Shown: positions 1-11,231, counted from the first letter of the stretch. The stretch is DNA of 64,000 nt from Dromiciops gliroides (GCF_019393635.1 NC_057862.1:411722169-411786168), one strand, 5' to 3'. The notes: a model not told the origin generated them from the sequence alone. A program made the numbers and translations.

Positions 1-70
1 AGCTGTGTGACCCTGGGCAAGTCACTTAACCCTCATTGCCTAGCAAATAAAAGAAAAGAAAAGAATAAAT
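1..70 (+). mobile_element. tRNA-derived SINE, 3' part cut by window edge
   Basis: Begins at the SINE 3' core (AGCTGTGTGACCCTGGGCAA) and ends in an A-rich tail. The head with the A and B boxes lies outside the window. First of three SINE copies in a row. Confidence 0.9.
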
Positions 71-76
71 GGGGAA

Positions 77-226
77 GGGGCATCTAGGTGATGCAGTAGA
101 TAGAACACCGGCCCTGGATTCAGGAGGACCTGAGTTCAAACACAGCCTTAGACACTTGACACTAGCTGTGTGACTCTGGGCAAGTCACTTAACCCCAATT
201 GCCTCACCCAAAAAAAAAAAGAAAAA
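77..226 (+). mobile_element. tRNA-derived SINE (WSINE1/Mar type)
   Basis: Complete but diverged copy: A box near 88-98, B box GTTCAAACAC near 133-142 (consensus GTTCAAATCC), GTGTGACTCTGGGCAAGTCA core, then an A tail. It lies head to tail with its neighbours. Confidence 0.93.
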
Positions 227-237
227 GTGGGGGGCAG

Positions 238-379
238 GGAGGCAGCTAGATGGTACAGTAGATAAAGCACTGGCCCTAGATTCAGGAGGACCTGAGTTCA
301 AATCTGGCCTGAGACACTTGACACTTAACTAGCTGTGTGACCTTTGGCAAGTCACTTAACCCTCATTGCCCTGCAAACA
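238..379 (+). mobile_element. tRNA-derived SINE with expanded microsatellite tail
   Basis: Complete SINE with A box TGGTACAGTAG and B box GTTCAAATCT. Its A-rich tail passes straight into the GGAA/GAAA repeat, which most likely grew from that tail. Confidence 0.93.
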
Positions 380-609
<230 letters not shown>

Positions 610-651
610 AATGGTGGGGGAGAGGAAAATTTGGTACCATTGTGGAATTCA

Positions 652-890
652 GTTCAGTTTTGTTGTTCAGTTATTCAGTTGTGTCTGACCTTTCATGGCC
701 CTGTGGACCATACAGTGTTTTCTTGGCAAAGACACTGGAGTAGTTTTCCATTTTTTTTCTCCAGTGGATTAAGGTGAACTTAATCCACTTGCCCAGGGTC
801 ACACAGCTAGTAAGTATCTGAGGCTGCATATGAATTCCGGTCTTGCTGATTCCAGGCCCAGCACTCTATCCACTGAGCCACCTAGCTGCC
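652..890 (-). mobile_element. RTE-tailed SINE (RTESINE1-like)
   Basis: On the minus strand a tRNA-SINE head (read on plus as CACCTAGCTGCC at the right end) is joined to an RTE/BovB-type 3' tail (left end, TTCAGTTGTGTCTGACC and TCTTGGCAAAGACACTGGAG). The partner RTE LINE would supply reverse transcriptase. Similar copies lie at 2337, 13150 and 57375. Confidence 0.85.
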
Positions 891-2028
891 TCAGTTCAAT
901 TTAGTTGTTTTTAATTATTATCCATAGAAACAAATTACTCTTCTATTTTGCTTTTGCATTATACTTCATGTGAGTATTCAAAATGTTCCATTCTTGGCAG
1001 AAAAAAAATCATGGTCTAAGAATGTAATCAAATATGAATTACAGTAAGAGATGATAAATTGAAGAATTCAGAGAAATTTGGGGGATTTGAGTGAACCAAT
1101 AAGGAATGAAAAGGACGGTAAAACAAGGAGAATGAATGACACAATCACCACAAGAATTGAAAGGAAAACAGCTTGGAAAGCTGTAAGACCTTTGAGTAAG
1201 AATGGTCAATCACTACTGCAGAAAACTGATGATGAAGCACAAATCTGCTGTTGGCAGAAAGGTGATGAATGGTGATCTAGAATGAGACATACATTTTCAG
1301 ACATAACCAACATGTTGATGTATTTTGCTTGACTACATTTATTTGTTACAAGAGACAGCTTCCGGTGGGGGTGAGGAGTATAAATTAGTATGAACTGATA
1401 GAGATAAAAAAAAGATTTTCACTAAATATTTAAAACACACAAGAAATTCAGAAGAAGACACAATTGCGTTACTACCATAGTCATTTGTATCCTGAAATTT
1501 TTTTTATTAATTAAGTTTATAATAAGAAGAATAAATTTCAAATCTGTGCTTCTGGGGTTTTCTGAAGATTTTAAATTCATGAGTCACAAATTAGAGGCTG
1601 AACATACCTCAACCAAAACCAGTGTTTTCTATAATAAATGTATTTTCCAAATATTATTTGATTGCTATGCTAGTGTACCTCATAATTTTTTGAAACATCT
1701 AATTAATTAATTAAAATGTGCAGATTAGATATATTTAAAATGCTTTGAATCAGCGGTTTTAAAAATTTTTTGAGGAGTTGGCTATTTAAACTATGTGAAA
1801 CCTTCTATAATGCAAAGAATGCTTTTAGAGCAAACCTTTCTTCTGTTGCATATACTAATTTTTCATATTCGGCATTGTTTGCTAGAGGAGCACATATGTA
1901 TGTCAATCAATAAAACTACCTTTTTAATTCACTCTTCTAGCTTTTCTCCTTGATATGTAGACTTCTAGGACTCACAGGAGGTAACGAAAAGAGAATAAGA
2001 AAGAATTATCCCAGCATCACAATGTTTT
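891..2028. other. Unassigned AT-rich sequence
   Basis: No coding frame, RNA gene or repeat family recognised. A 65-codon open frame near 1078-1275 has no domain-like features. A TTAATTAATTAATTA run sits near 1700. Confidence 0.5.
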
Positions 2029-2061
2029 GTGTTGTTGTTGCTGTTGTTGTTGTTGTTGTTA
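2029..2061 (+). repeat. (GTT)n microsatellite
   Basis: About ten GTT units directly left of a minus-strand SINE. They encode only a leucine run in the shadow frame. Confidence 0.9.
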
Positions 2062-2094
2062 GAATGGGCCTCCATCTTGACCAAGTCTAATCTT

Positions 2095-2242
2095 TTTTTC
2101 TTTTTCTGGGTGAGGCAATTGGGGTTAAGTGACTTGCCCAGGGTCACACAGCTAGTAAGTGTTAAGTGTCTGAGGCCGAATTTGAACTCACATCCTCCTG
2201 AATCCAGGCTGGTACTCTATCCACTGCACCACCTAGCTGCCC
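2095..2242 (-). mobile_element. tRNA-derived SINE
   Basis: Full minus-strand copy from its T-rich tail to the CAGCTGCCC head. It is flanked by matching target-site copies (GACCARGTCTAATCTT) at about 2079-2094 and 2243-2258. Confidence 0.95.
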
Positions 2243-2336
2243 GACCAGGTCTAATCTTGCTGATCAGCACCTAGAGCTATAACTTTCTCCATTTTTCTGA
2301 CATAGGCTGATTTGCCCCTCCTTAGGTAGATTGGCA

Positions 2337-2570
2337 GGGGCAGCAAGGTGACACAGTGGATACAGCACCAAGCCTGAAGTCAGAAAGACTCATCTTCTTG
2401 AGTTCAAATGTGGCCTCAGACCCTGGGCAAGTCACTTAACCTTGTTTGCCTCAGTTTGCTCATCTATAAAATAAGCTGAAGAAGGAAATGACAAACCACT
2501 CCAGTATATTTGCCAAGGAAACCCCAAATGGGGTCATGAAGAATTGGACATGATGGAAATGACTAAACAA
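2337..2570 (+). mobile_element. RTE-tailed SINE
   Basis: GGGGCAGC head, a diverged B box, the GGGCAAGTCACTTAACC core, then the RTE tail ending in GACATGATGGAAATGAC and AACAA. Near-identical flanks TARGTAGAYTGGCA mark the target duplication. Confidence 0.88.
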
Positions 2571-4234
2571 TAAGTAGACTGGCATTCCACCCCACACACA
2601 CAGGGTAAGTTCTGAGTGTGTGTGGGGGGGGTGGGCATTAGAGCTAGACACCCAAAGCTAGTCTACTTCCACAGTTCAAGTAATCCATCAGTTTTAGGTT
2701 CCACAGTGGAGAGGATTACAAGAGTGGGTCACCATGCCCAGACTCCAGGCCAGCAGTTGGAGCCCAGTTGACCTGGAACCCATGAATTTATTTTAATGTT
2801 TTGATAACTGTATTTCAGAATAATGGGTTTCCTTTGTAATTCTACGTATTTATTTTATATACTTAAGAAGATTATTCTGAGAAGTCCATAAGCTTCACCA
2901 GATTGCCAAAGGGGTCCATGACACAAACTAGTTAAGGATCCAGGAGAGAAGTAGAAGCCTTGGAAAACAAGAAAAAGGCAGGAAAGAAAGTGACGATTTC
3001 AGAGTTCAGGTTGGACAATAGTAAGTCTGAGATATTCACTTAAATAAGTTTTTGTGTCAAAGTAATTTTTTTCACTTAGGTGGTCAATGTTTTGTCTTTT
3101 TAAATATGTCTGAAAAGTCTTTTTCCTATGCCATGCCATATTTTACTTTTGCAAATAATCTTAATCAGATAAGCAGGATAGAAGCCTGATGTATTCAGTC
3201 TGCTGCACTCAAATTAGCCCCAATGTAGGATAATAGCAGTGTCAAAATGAAAAGGGTAGTTCATTACTGTAGGTTTTCAGTTCAGTGGGCCTTATTTTTG
3301 TTATTATCAAAAAGGTATTATAAAAATACTGTTGGAAGTCCTTCAAAAATTAATTGCAACCTTGTCCTATAAACGAAAGATTTTCAGGCTATGATAATCT
3401 ATTTTGTACTTATTTGTAGGAGCAAGTACTTGGAAAAATTTTTATTTGTTGTTGATTTGGGGGTCATTTAAGTCTACAGGGCAGTAGCAACCCTGACTTC
3501 ACATCCTCTGCAACAAAACAGTTGGAGTACTTGCAGCATCCAATAAATAATAGCTAATAGGGAGGCAGAAAAAATTGTCACATATCCTTCTTGTCACAAA
3601 AAGGGATCTGATTTTATCCACTCACCAGACTCATAAAAAAAGCAGTCATTTCCTGGGTTCTTGGGTTTGTTTGGACAGAGTTCTGTTCTCATTTCCAAGG
3701 TGGGAAATGAACAGAGAAAGGATGAAAGGATAAAAATAATGACTATCATTCTTTGTATTTGAAGACACTGGAGACAAGACATTAATGAGCCTTTTGACAC
3801 TAAAATTCTTTGAAAGTTAAACTAGAAGTTAGAAGAAGTCATAATGAAAGAAATGGAAATAATTTAAAATTCAACAATTTAAGCTCCTAAAATTATGAGT
3901 TCATAATTTATTATTTTTTGTTTTGTTTTTTTCTAAAAATGATACCTAAGTTTAAATATGCAATATCTTCCTTCATCCTAAAGACCCCAGAACATGGTAA
4001 AAATTTACACACAAATTACATTAATATTCTAATTATGAAAATATTGGGCCTATTATTTGCAACGTAGGCCGAATAATGCCACTCTTACAATGACAACAAT
4101 CTCATATCTACTCAAAAGCTTTATCTTGAGCAACATACAAATAAAATGGAATTAAATTAATATGAATCACTAAAATAGTAGTAGTGCCAGAGGAGAGAAG
4201 GGGGTGAATTTGAAAGCTATTATATATGTTATAT
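2571..4234. other. Unassigned sequence
   Basis: About 1.7 kb of AT-rich DNA with a short GT-rich run near 2615-2635. No convincing gene or repeat family was seen. Open frames here are all under 70 codons. Confidence 0.5.
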
Positions 4235-5285
4235 ATTATAAAGGTAAAATCAATAGAAATTGGCTACAGATTGGAAATGAGAGGTGAGAGACAGTGAGGG
4301 GTGAAGGATGACACCTAGGTTTTGAACCTGCATGACTGGAAAGATGTTGGTACCCTGGACAGTAATAGGAAAGTTTGGAAGGGGGAAAGTTTTTGGACAA
4401 GTTGAGTTTGGACATGTCTATGAGACATCAAGTTCTTGTTTTGTTTTGTTTTAGTGAGACAATTGGGGTTAATGACTTGCCCAGGGTCACACAGCTATTA
4501 AGTGTTAAGTGTCTGAGGCCAGAATTGAACTCAGGTACTCCTGACTCCAGGGTCAGTGCTTTATCCACTGTGCCACCTAGCTGTCCCCGAGACATCAAGT
4601 TCTATATGTCCAATAGTTAGTTGGAGATGTGATAGAGGTTAGGGCTACATAAGTAGATGTGAGAATCATAATTGAATCCATGGGAGCAGAAATCACCAAG
4701 TGAAATACTGTAAAAGGACTGAAGAAGATCTAGGACAAGAGCCCAATGAGACACCTATGGTTAGCAGGCATGATTTGGAAGATCTGAGGAGGGGTCAGAT
4801 AAGAGAAGACTAAGAAAAGAATAATATCACAAAAACCTAAAGAGAAGAGAATTATCAAGAAGAGGGTAACTGATAATATCAAAGGCTGCAGAGGAGTCAA
4901 GAAAGATGAGGATTGAGAAAAGGCCATTAGAGTTGGCCACTGAGGGATGATTGATAACTTTGGAGAGTTTGGTTTCTGTGGAATAAGGTAGGAAGCCAGA
5001 TTGGAAGGGGTTAAAAAGAATATGAGGAAAGGAAGTGAAGGCATTATAAAGTCTTCTCAAGTTTAGTGGCAAAAATCAGAAAATATGGGATGATAGTTAT
5101 CTGGGATGGGGCAGATATGGACATATTTGTAGGCAGTGTGGAAGCAGCTAACATACGGAAAGAGATTGAAAGTAAGAGTGGGGATAATAGAAGGAGGCAA
5201 TCTACTGAAGAAGATGGGATTGAATGGGATCACTTGTGCATGTAAAGGCACTTTCCAAACAGAAAAGTAACATGTTTTAAAAATT
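4235..5285 (-). mobile_element. L2 LINE ORF remnant, interrupted by a SINE
   Basis: Read in reverse, it matches the L2 reverse-transcriptase coding region, including the counterpart of CTCATCTTTCTTGACTCCTC (about 4890-4915) that is also seen in plus orientation at 18950. Frames are broken throughout. A SINE at 4437 splits it. Confidence 0.8.
4437..4588 (-). mobile_element. tRNA-derived SINE inside L2
   Basis: Full copy with a perfect 15-bp target duplication, GAGACATCAAGTTCT, at 4422-4436 and 4589-4603, showing it entered an existing L2. Confidence 0.96.
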
Positions 5286-5291
5286 ATTTTA

Positions 5292-5406
5292 GGGGCAGCT
5301 AGGTGGTGCAGTGGATAGAGCACCGGCTGGCGTCAGACACTTAACACTTACTAGCTGTGTGACCCTGGACAAGTCACTTAACCCCAATTGCCTCACAAAA
5401 AAAAAA
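5292..5406 (+). mobile_element. tRNA-derived SINE lacking the B box
   Basis: Head and A box (GGTGCAGTGG) are intact, but sequence jumps from CACCGGC to GTCAGACACTTA, losing about 35 bases including the pol III B box. The 3' core and A tail are normal. Confidence 0.93.
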
Positions 5407-5790
5407 TGATTTTGGCAATTGCTTGGAGGATGAATTAGAAAGGAAAAACCAAATAGGTGATTAAGGCATTCCAAGGCAGAGGTGGTAGGGACCTGAATTA
5501 GGACTGTGACCTCATGAATCAAAAATGAAAAGGGGGTGTGGGGTGAAAATGTGACATATCATAAGAGGTAAAATGGACAAGATTTGGAGACTCTTTAATA
5601 TGGGGGATGCAGGAGTAAGAAATTTCAAGGACAACTTTGAGTTTATCAATATGGCTGATTGGGAATATGGTGGTGCCCACAAAAAAAGGAGGGGGGGGAA
5701 GTCTGGAAGAATGGGGAAAATAGTTGTCTTGGGCATGTTGAATTTGTTATCTACAGGAGATCCAAGGTGTCTAGCAGACAACTGACAAAG
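5407..5790 (-). mobile_element. Second L2 fragment
   Basis: Antisense L2 sequence. It repeats the part of L2 found at about 4260-4440 (GGTGCCC, then GGGCATGTTGAATTTG near 5740), so it is a separate L2 copy or a duplication and not a continuation. Confidence 0.65.
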
Positions 5791-5859
5791 CCACATTTCC
5801 CCAGGCAAAAATACTGAAGTATCACCAAACCAAAGGAAAAAAGCCCAATAAATATAGTT

Positions 5860-5965
5860 GGCTTTGCAGTTTTATAGTTAAGATTAACAAAGCACTTTAC
5901 TCACATGCTGGTAGTACTGGCCACATTTTATAAATTGGGAAACTAAGGCTCAACTATGGGTATAT
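5860..5965 (-). repeat. MIR fragment
   Basis: AACAAAGCACTTTACTCACA followed by TATAAATTGGGAAACTAAGG, typical of MIR 3' sequence read in reverse. Diverged and short. Confidence 0.5.
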
Positions 5966-6027
5966 ACTTTATCAAATCTATAGTATATCAACTTTATTTG
6001 TCCTTTGGTTGTCTTATGTCTTTTTAT

Positions 6028-6182
6028 TATTATTATTTTTTTGGTGAGGCAATTGGGGTTAAGTGACTTGCCCAGGGTCACACAGCTAGTAAGTGTCAAG
6101 TGTCTGAGGCTGGATTTGAACTCAGGTCCTTCCTCCTGAATCCAGGGCCGGTGCTCTATCCACTATGCCACCTAGCTGCCCC
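6028..6182 (-). mobile_element. tRNA-derived SINE
   Basis: Full minus-strand copy, flanked by TTATGTCTTTTT and TTAGGTCTTTTT target copies. Confidence 0.95.
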
Positions 6183-7040
6183 ACCCTTAGGTCTTTTTAA
6201 AACAAGAATTGAATGGATTTAGCTGTGGCAACTAACTTTTTTTTCCAGTGGCAATTTTTGGTGGGGGAAAATCAGGTCTCTTACCCAAGACTGGAAGTGA
6301 AGCAACCATTCACAGACCAAATCCCACCACTCATTTCCGAACCTAAAATGGTTGATCTCACCTTATACAGTTCCTCACTCCCAAAGGGGCTCCCTATATT
6401 GGTGCCAAAAAAATGCAGACACATTACAGCTCAGAATTACTGACCTCAAGTAAACTACCAGTCTCAACATTACTGGCAACAGAAATGACAAGGACGCACC
6501 AACACAACTGGTTCTTCAATGGGAAATGTAACAATATTGTGGGAAAAGGTAGATTCCACTGAAATGGGCAACATTAACATAGTCTTCCTGTTGCTTCTTA
6601 CATGCTTTCCTAAATCACCATTGAATTCCTACATGGTAAGGATCAAAGAACCCTGATGTGATACAAAAACATGTTTTCAATCTTTTGGAATTTCCTTGGA
6701 TAGTACATAAATTGAAAATGAAAAAGTGTCAAATTCCCCAACTTTTAGAATAAACTTAAAGATGTAAAAGTCCAGACCTTTTTAAGAAGTGATTCAAACC
6801 CATCAATAATCTGTATATATTTGTTGGCACCTAACTCAATGAGCTACAGTTTTGAATTACATAAGAGGCATGTCAAATACTTGGGGGTGAAATAAACTAT
6901 CACAAATAGGACATTAAAAAAATTCATAATTTTTGGTAAGCCTAACAGCAGCTATCCCATATAAAGAACAATAAAATGTACGGTGTATTTTTAAACAAAT
7001 TGCTTTGTTTCACTGACCCTGAAGTTATACTGTAGTTATC
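6183..7040. other. Unassigned sequence
   Basis: No recognised repeat or supported gene. The 76-codon frame at 6213-6443 shows no domain and is not supported. Confidence 0.5.
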
Positions 7041-7043
7041 TTT

Positions 7044-7190
7044 TTTTTTTTTTTGGTAGGGCAATGGGGGTTAAGTGACTTGCCCAGAGTCACACAGCTA
7101 GTAAGTGTTAAGTGTCTGAGGCTGAATTTGAACTCAGGTCTTCCTGAATCCAGGGCCGGTGCTTTATCCACTGTGCCACCTAGCTGCCCC
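7044..7190 (-). mobile_element. tRNA-derived SINE
   Basis: Full minus-strand copy with an exact 11-bp duplication CTGTAGTTATC on both sides (7030-7040 and 7191-7201). Confidence 0.96.
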
Positions 7191-7441
7191 CTGTAGTTAT
7201 CTTTAAAAAAATAAATAAATTCCAGTGCATTAAATTTTTCCTGAGTATTTTGTAATAAAAAAACAAAAATGACAAAAGGGGGCAGGGGGCCTAAGGGAGG
7301 AGGAAGATGGAAAGTCAAGGAAGGGAAGCAATAAAGTGACTAGGTTAGAAAACTGTCTTCCTACCAAGATCCTGCTCTCATAGGTGGATAGGCGGCTAGT
7401 ATTTAGTCAATGGTCTTGGTGTAGTCTACCATGGTTTAGAA

Positions 7442-7666
7442 CCTAGTTTCTTAAACTGTGGGTTGTGTAACTGAATGTGGGGGTCACGAAAAACTTGACA
7501 ACAGTAAAAGGTTATGTATAGAAACTGATTAAACAATTATGTCAATGGTTTTAAAAAAAAGGTTATGTATAACCTATTTTATATAACTATATACCTGGGT
7601 TTGTGTAAAAATTCCTCAGGCAAAAAAAAAAGGGGGGGGTCACGGGGGAAGTTTTAAAAAGCCCTG
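7442..7666. mobile_element. hAT-type non-autonomous DNA transposon
   Basis: 225-bp element. The left end CCTAGTTTCTTAAACTGTGG is roughly inverse to the right end GTTTTAAAAAGCCCTG. It is flanked by GTTTAGAA (7434-7441) and GTTTAGGA (7667-7674), an 8-bp duplication with one mismatch, the size made by hAT transposases. No coding capacity. Confidence 0.75.
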
Positions 7667-7674
7667 GTTTAGGA

Positions 7675-7850
7675 TATTAACTTTGAAGTCAAGGAACCCG
7701 GGTTCTAGGCCTTAGCTCTGCCACTAATTCATAGGAGGGTGTTATATAAGTTATTGCTCCCTGGGCCTCAGTTCCCTCCTCTGTAAAATGAGGGCTTCAG
7801 ATTAAACAAATTTTGAATCTTTCTTAGTTCTAACATTTAAGATTCCTTCC
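7675..7850 (+). repeat. MIR
   Basis: Contains GAACCCGGGTTCTAGGCC, a CTCTGCCACTAATT core and a CTCAGTTCCCTCCTCTGTAA 3' part in the usual MIR order. Confidence 0.75.
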
Positions 7851-7989
7851 TGTAGGTAAATGTTAGAAGTGGAGAATAGGTGAAAAAAATTGTATTTTTC
7901 TGCACAAAATGGATAATATAAACTTCTCATATTCCTATATGCAAATTATTAATTTAAAAGAGTTGTCAAAGAAAAAAAAATCTTACAAG

Positions 7990-8208
7990 GAGTTGATAGG
8001 AGAACAATCTTTAATAGTGGCTTTATCAAAAGCAAACACTTGAAAGTATTCTGCATTTAATTCAGATCAATGTGTTCCAATACATTATCAGAAATACTTA
8101 AATCTCTCACACCAACCAATTTGAAGTATTTATTAATATATCTCTCAAGAACTCTTCTGAATTTACATAAAACAATTTGAAGGGAACTTGTGCCTTGAGT
8201 CCAGTACT
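7990..8208 (-). other. UQCRFS1: UQCRFS1 3' UTR with candidate poly(A) signals
   Basis: The sequence after the stop is AT-rich and contains a minus-strand AATAAA at 8134-8129 and an ATTAAA at 8015-8010. Either could set the mRNA end; the second lies about 195 bases past the stop. The interval has no recognised repeat, which fits a retained UTR. The exact cleavage site cannot be read from sequence alone. Confidence 0.65.
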
Positions 8209-8819
8209 TTAACCTACGATGACTAGATCATCACTAGTAAATTCATATGCTGGAACCTCAAGGTTGAGTGGTGCAGGCCCTTTTCTGATTCTGCCAGATG
8301 CATCATAGTGTGACCCATGGCAAGGACAGTAATAACCACCAAAATCTCCTGCATTTGCAATGGGTACACACCCAAGATGGGTGCAGACACCTATCAGTAT
8401 GATCCATTCAGGCTTCTTCACTCGGTCTGAATCGTGTTGCGGGTCTCTCAGCTGTGACAAATCCACTGCAGATTCTTGGTCTATTTCCTTCTGGGTTCTA
8501 TGACGTACAAACAGAGGTTTTCCTCTCCATTTCAAAGCTATATTCTTGCCTTCAGGAATATCTGACAGCTTGATTTCAATTTTTGACATGGCCAACACAT
8601 CAGCAGAAGCACTCATGCTAGACACAAACTGGGAGACAACATTCTTAGCAGCATATGCAACACCTACAGTTGTAGTTGCAGTTATCAAATAGGAGAAGCC
8701 TTTTCTACTTTCACTACTATCTTTTGAAGATTTCTTGCTATCTAAAACCTCTGCTCGACGATAGGCAGAGAAGTCAGGAACTTTGATGTCTGTATGGGAG
8801 TAACGAACAGAAGCAGGAG
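8209..8819 (-). CDS. UQCRFS1: UQCRFS1 exon 2: cytochrome b-c1 complex Rieske subunit (residues 72-274)
   Basis: This exon encodes nearly all of the mature Rieske iron-sulfur protein. In mitochondrial complex III the protein takes electrons from ubiquinol at the Qo site and passes them to cytochrome c1 through its 2Fe-2S head. The acceptor AG is at 8821-8820, the exon starts at 8819, and the TAA stop is 8211-8209. Joined to exon 1 it gives 274 residues, the usual mammalian length. [10 protein letters not shown], the usual mature N terminus, begins at residue 79. The single membrane helix and hinge (about 110-150, GVAYAAK then [11 protein letters not shown]) precede the head domain. The cluster motifs CTHLGC and CPCHGS place C217, H219, C236 and H239 as ligands and C222 and C238 as the disulfide pair. 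The frame is intact, so this is not a pseudogene. Identification is near certain. Confidence 0.98.
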
Positions 8820-9560
8820 CTGCAAAACAAATAGAAGGTTATAAGAACAAAGTTAAATAAACATCTTAAAAAGTGTGTGTACTTATGTATGTATATTATT
8901 ATACATACACAAATATATACATGCAAAGTATTTAAAAATTCAAAAATATTCAAGCAAAGATTAAATCTGTTCATATAAAAAATAGTCAAAGTAGGACCAC
9001 AGCCAGCATATGAAATAGCATAAATTGGATGAAGTCTATTTATATTTCAGTATGAATGTACAAGTTATTTGTCAACTGATCTCCTAGTTGAGCACTGCTG
9101 ACTCAGGTTCATAACGTCTCCAGGAAAATGAGTACATGAAGTTGAATAGCCCTGTTAAATGAAGTATTTCAAATTCTAAAAATTCAGTTTGCTAGCCACT
9201 AGCATTCACCCTTTAGAACTGAACTCATCTCTAGCTTTATAATGCAAATTGTGAAGTCTATATTCCTATCAAGGTCAATCTATGTGTTTTCTGAAAGTGC
9301 ACATAAAACTCCTAAAAATTCTTGTGTTATTTTCAAGAAAAGAAAAAGGTATCCTCTGAATAAAATTTTACAGGAAATTGAAGGTTTTTTCTTTTCTTTT
9401 TTTAAAGCATTCTAGGATAGCTTCTCCCTGTAACAAAGATCCACATTTTTAACACCAGTATTCTTCCAATGATACTGCATGGCAGCAAGTTATGAAACCA
9501 CTTGTAATCTCTAAAGAAATGCAATTGGAGATCACCCAAAGGACAAATATGAGGTCCCAG

Positions 9561-10042
9561 GTGTTGTTGTTTGTCCTTCATATTCTCATTCTCTCTCTCT
9601 CTCTCTGCAGGGCAATGAGGGTTAAGTGACTTGCCCAGGGTCACACAGCTAGTAAGTGTCAAGGCCAGATTTGAGCTCAGGTCCTCCTGAATCCAGGGCC
9701 GGTGCTTTATCCACTGCGCTACCTAGCTGCCCCCTTGTCCTTCATTCTCAAAGAGGATTATGACATTCATGACATCCGGTGATGTCATGACGTGCACTAA
9801 ATTGGATTTAAGTGAAGGAGGGCTGTGCAAGGTCGCCAACCTCACTCTCTCTTCCAGAGCCATCTGGGTCCAGTGGCAAGATACATATCAGGAGGACTGG
9901 AGATGGCCCCGGATGTTTAAGGCCATTGGGGTTAAGTGATTTGCCCAGGGCCACACAGCTAGTTAAGTTGTCTGAGATGAGATTTGAACTCAAGTCCTGG
10001 ACTCCAGGGCCAGTGCTCCATCCACTGCACCCCCTAGCTGCC
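9561..10042 (-). mobile_element. Composite SINE (SINE head plus unrelated long tail), split by a SINE
   Basis: The right part (9910-10042) is the usual SINE read in reverse. It continues left into a non-SINE segment with CATCTGGGTCCAGTGGCAAG and TTGTCCTTCATTCTCAAAGA. The copy of TTGTCCTTCAT at 9571 shows that the SINE at 9588-9734 entered this element. I believe this composite family recurs in marsupial genomes, but I cannot name it. Confidence 0.7.
9588..9734 (-). mobile_element. tRNA-derived SINE with CT-repeat tail
   Basis: Minus-strand copy whose tail reads as (CT)n at 9588-9607 and not poly-T. Flanked by TTGTCCTTCAT copies, with a slightly diverged TTCTCA extension. Confidence 0.93.
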
Positions 10043-10689
10043 TCATGTGGACATTAGCAGGCTCTAACACTTTATAAACAAGGAATTAATTACAAGAAGC
10101 AATGTAAAATATATCAAAGAAATGTAAAAATGAAAGCTGCACCAATATTGTAGCAAGAATAAGAAATAAATGTGAACACCAAGAAAATGACTTGAAAATT
10201 TCCAAGCACGGTGGGTGGGCCCCCATGGAGAATTTAAGGGCAACAATGGACAAAATGTATACAGGATAGGCAGGCATAAATGTGACGGCAAAGACATTAA
10301 GACAGGAATTAGTGCTACTTTTAACTTCAAATATAATCAATGATGGATGAAGGAGGAACAGCCTTAAAATATGCAACCTGTCAGGGTCAAAAGAAATCTT
10401 CAAGTGGGTTATCATTGTCATCTGACTGATTACAAAACTCTCTGGTAGCTTCATCCTTAATAGATGATTACTACTGTGTACACATTATTCTAGGAGCTAG
10501 TGAATAATTAAAAGGAAAGAATTTTAACGGAAAAATTTTAACTCAAATATTACTATGAAACAAATCTTGATGAAAAATTTATTAGTGCCATTTTGAAACC
10601 TGTTCAGGAAAAAGTGAAGCTCTTGGCAGGTTCTCTAAAATAAATTTGATAAATATCCTAAGTCTATTCAGTAATTTTGTTTACAGAAA

Positions 10690-10850
10690 AGATTGTTGGG
10701 TTTTAAAAAAGAAGGCTTCTGGGTTTAAAATCAGAGGGACTTAAGTTCAAATTTTGGTTCTGACACCTTTCTATATCTATATGACCTCAAATAAATCAAA
10801 ATAAAAATAAAATAAAATAAATAAAATAAAAGGAGGAGACTGGCCTCTCA
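10690..10850 (+). repeat. MIR, degraded
   Basis: AAAATCAGAGGGACTTAAGT, then GACCTCAAATAAATCAA. An A-rich AAAAT repeat at 10800-10830 follows. Confidence 0.5.
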
Positions 10851-11149
10851 GATTTCTCCCAACTCTAAAATCTCTGCCCTTTGTTCTATTCATAAAATTT
10901 ATTTTCCTTTCCATTACAATGACAATTGCTATGCCAGAATCCATATGGATATAGCTCTCAAGTAATCAAAAATCACTGTATAGTATATATCTCAACTACT
11001 TTCCCTCTAGTTCCCAAGAGTAATAACTAATGCAAATCACAAAGTTAGCTATAATGTAAGACTAGTGAAATTAATAGGATCTACCTAAAAATACTTCTGC
11101 ACTTTTCTAGATAGATGTGGGCAAATTACCAAATAAAAAAAGTCATCTT

Positions 11150-11216
11150 TTTTTATACACACATATCTATATACATCTTTTTTATACAAATACATATCTA
11201 TATACACACACACATT
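11150..11216. repeat. TA/CA-rich simple repeat
   Basis: TATACACACATATCTATATA-type sequence repeated twice, ending in a short (CA)n. Confidence 0.8.
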
Positions 11217-11231
11217 AAAAAAGTCTTTTTA

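Noticed and set aside
238..379. tRNA gene from A and B boxes
   Set aside because: The boxes belong to the SINE promoter. No cloverleaf with paired acceptor stem is present, and the same signal recurs in every copy.
4730..5044. 104-codon minus-strand open frame
   Set aside because: It is a piece of the L2 reverse-transcriptase region with broken continuation on both sides.
10086..10454. 122- and 88-codon minus-strand frames in the UQCRFS1 intron
   Set aside because: Hydrophobic-looking only because the DNA is AT-rich. No domain or exon signals.
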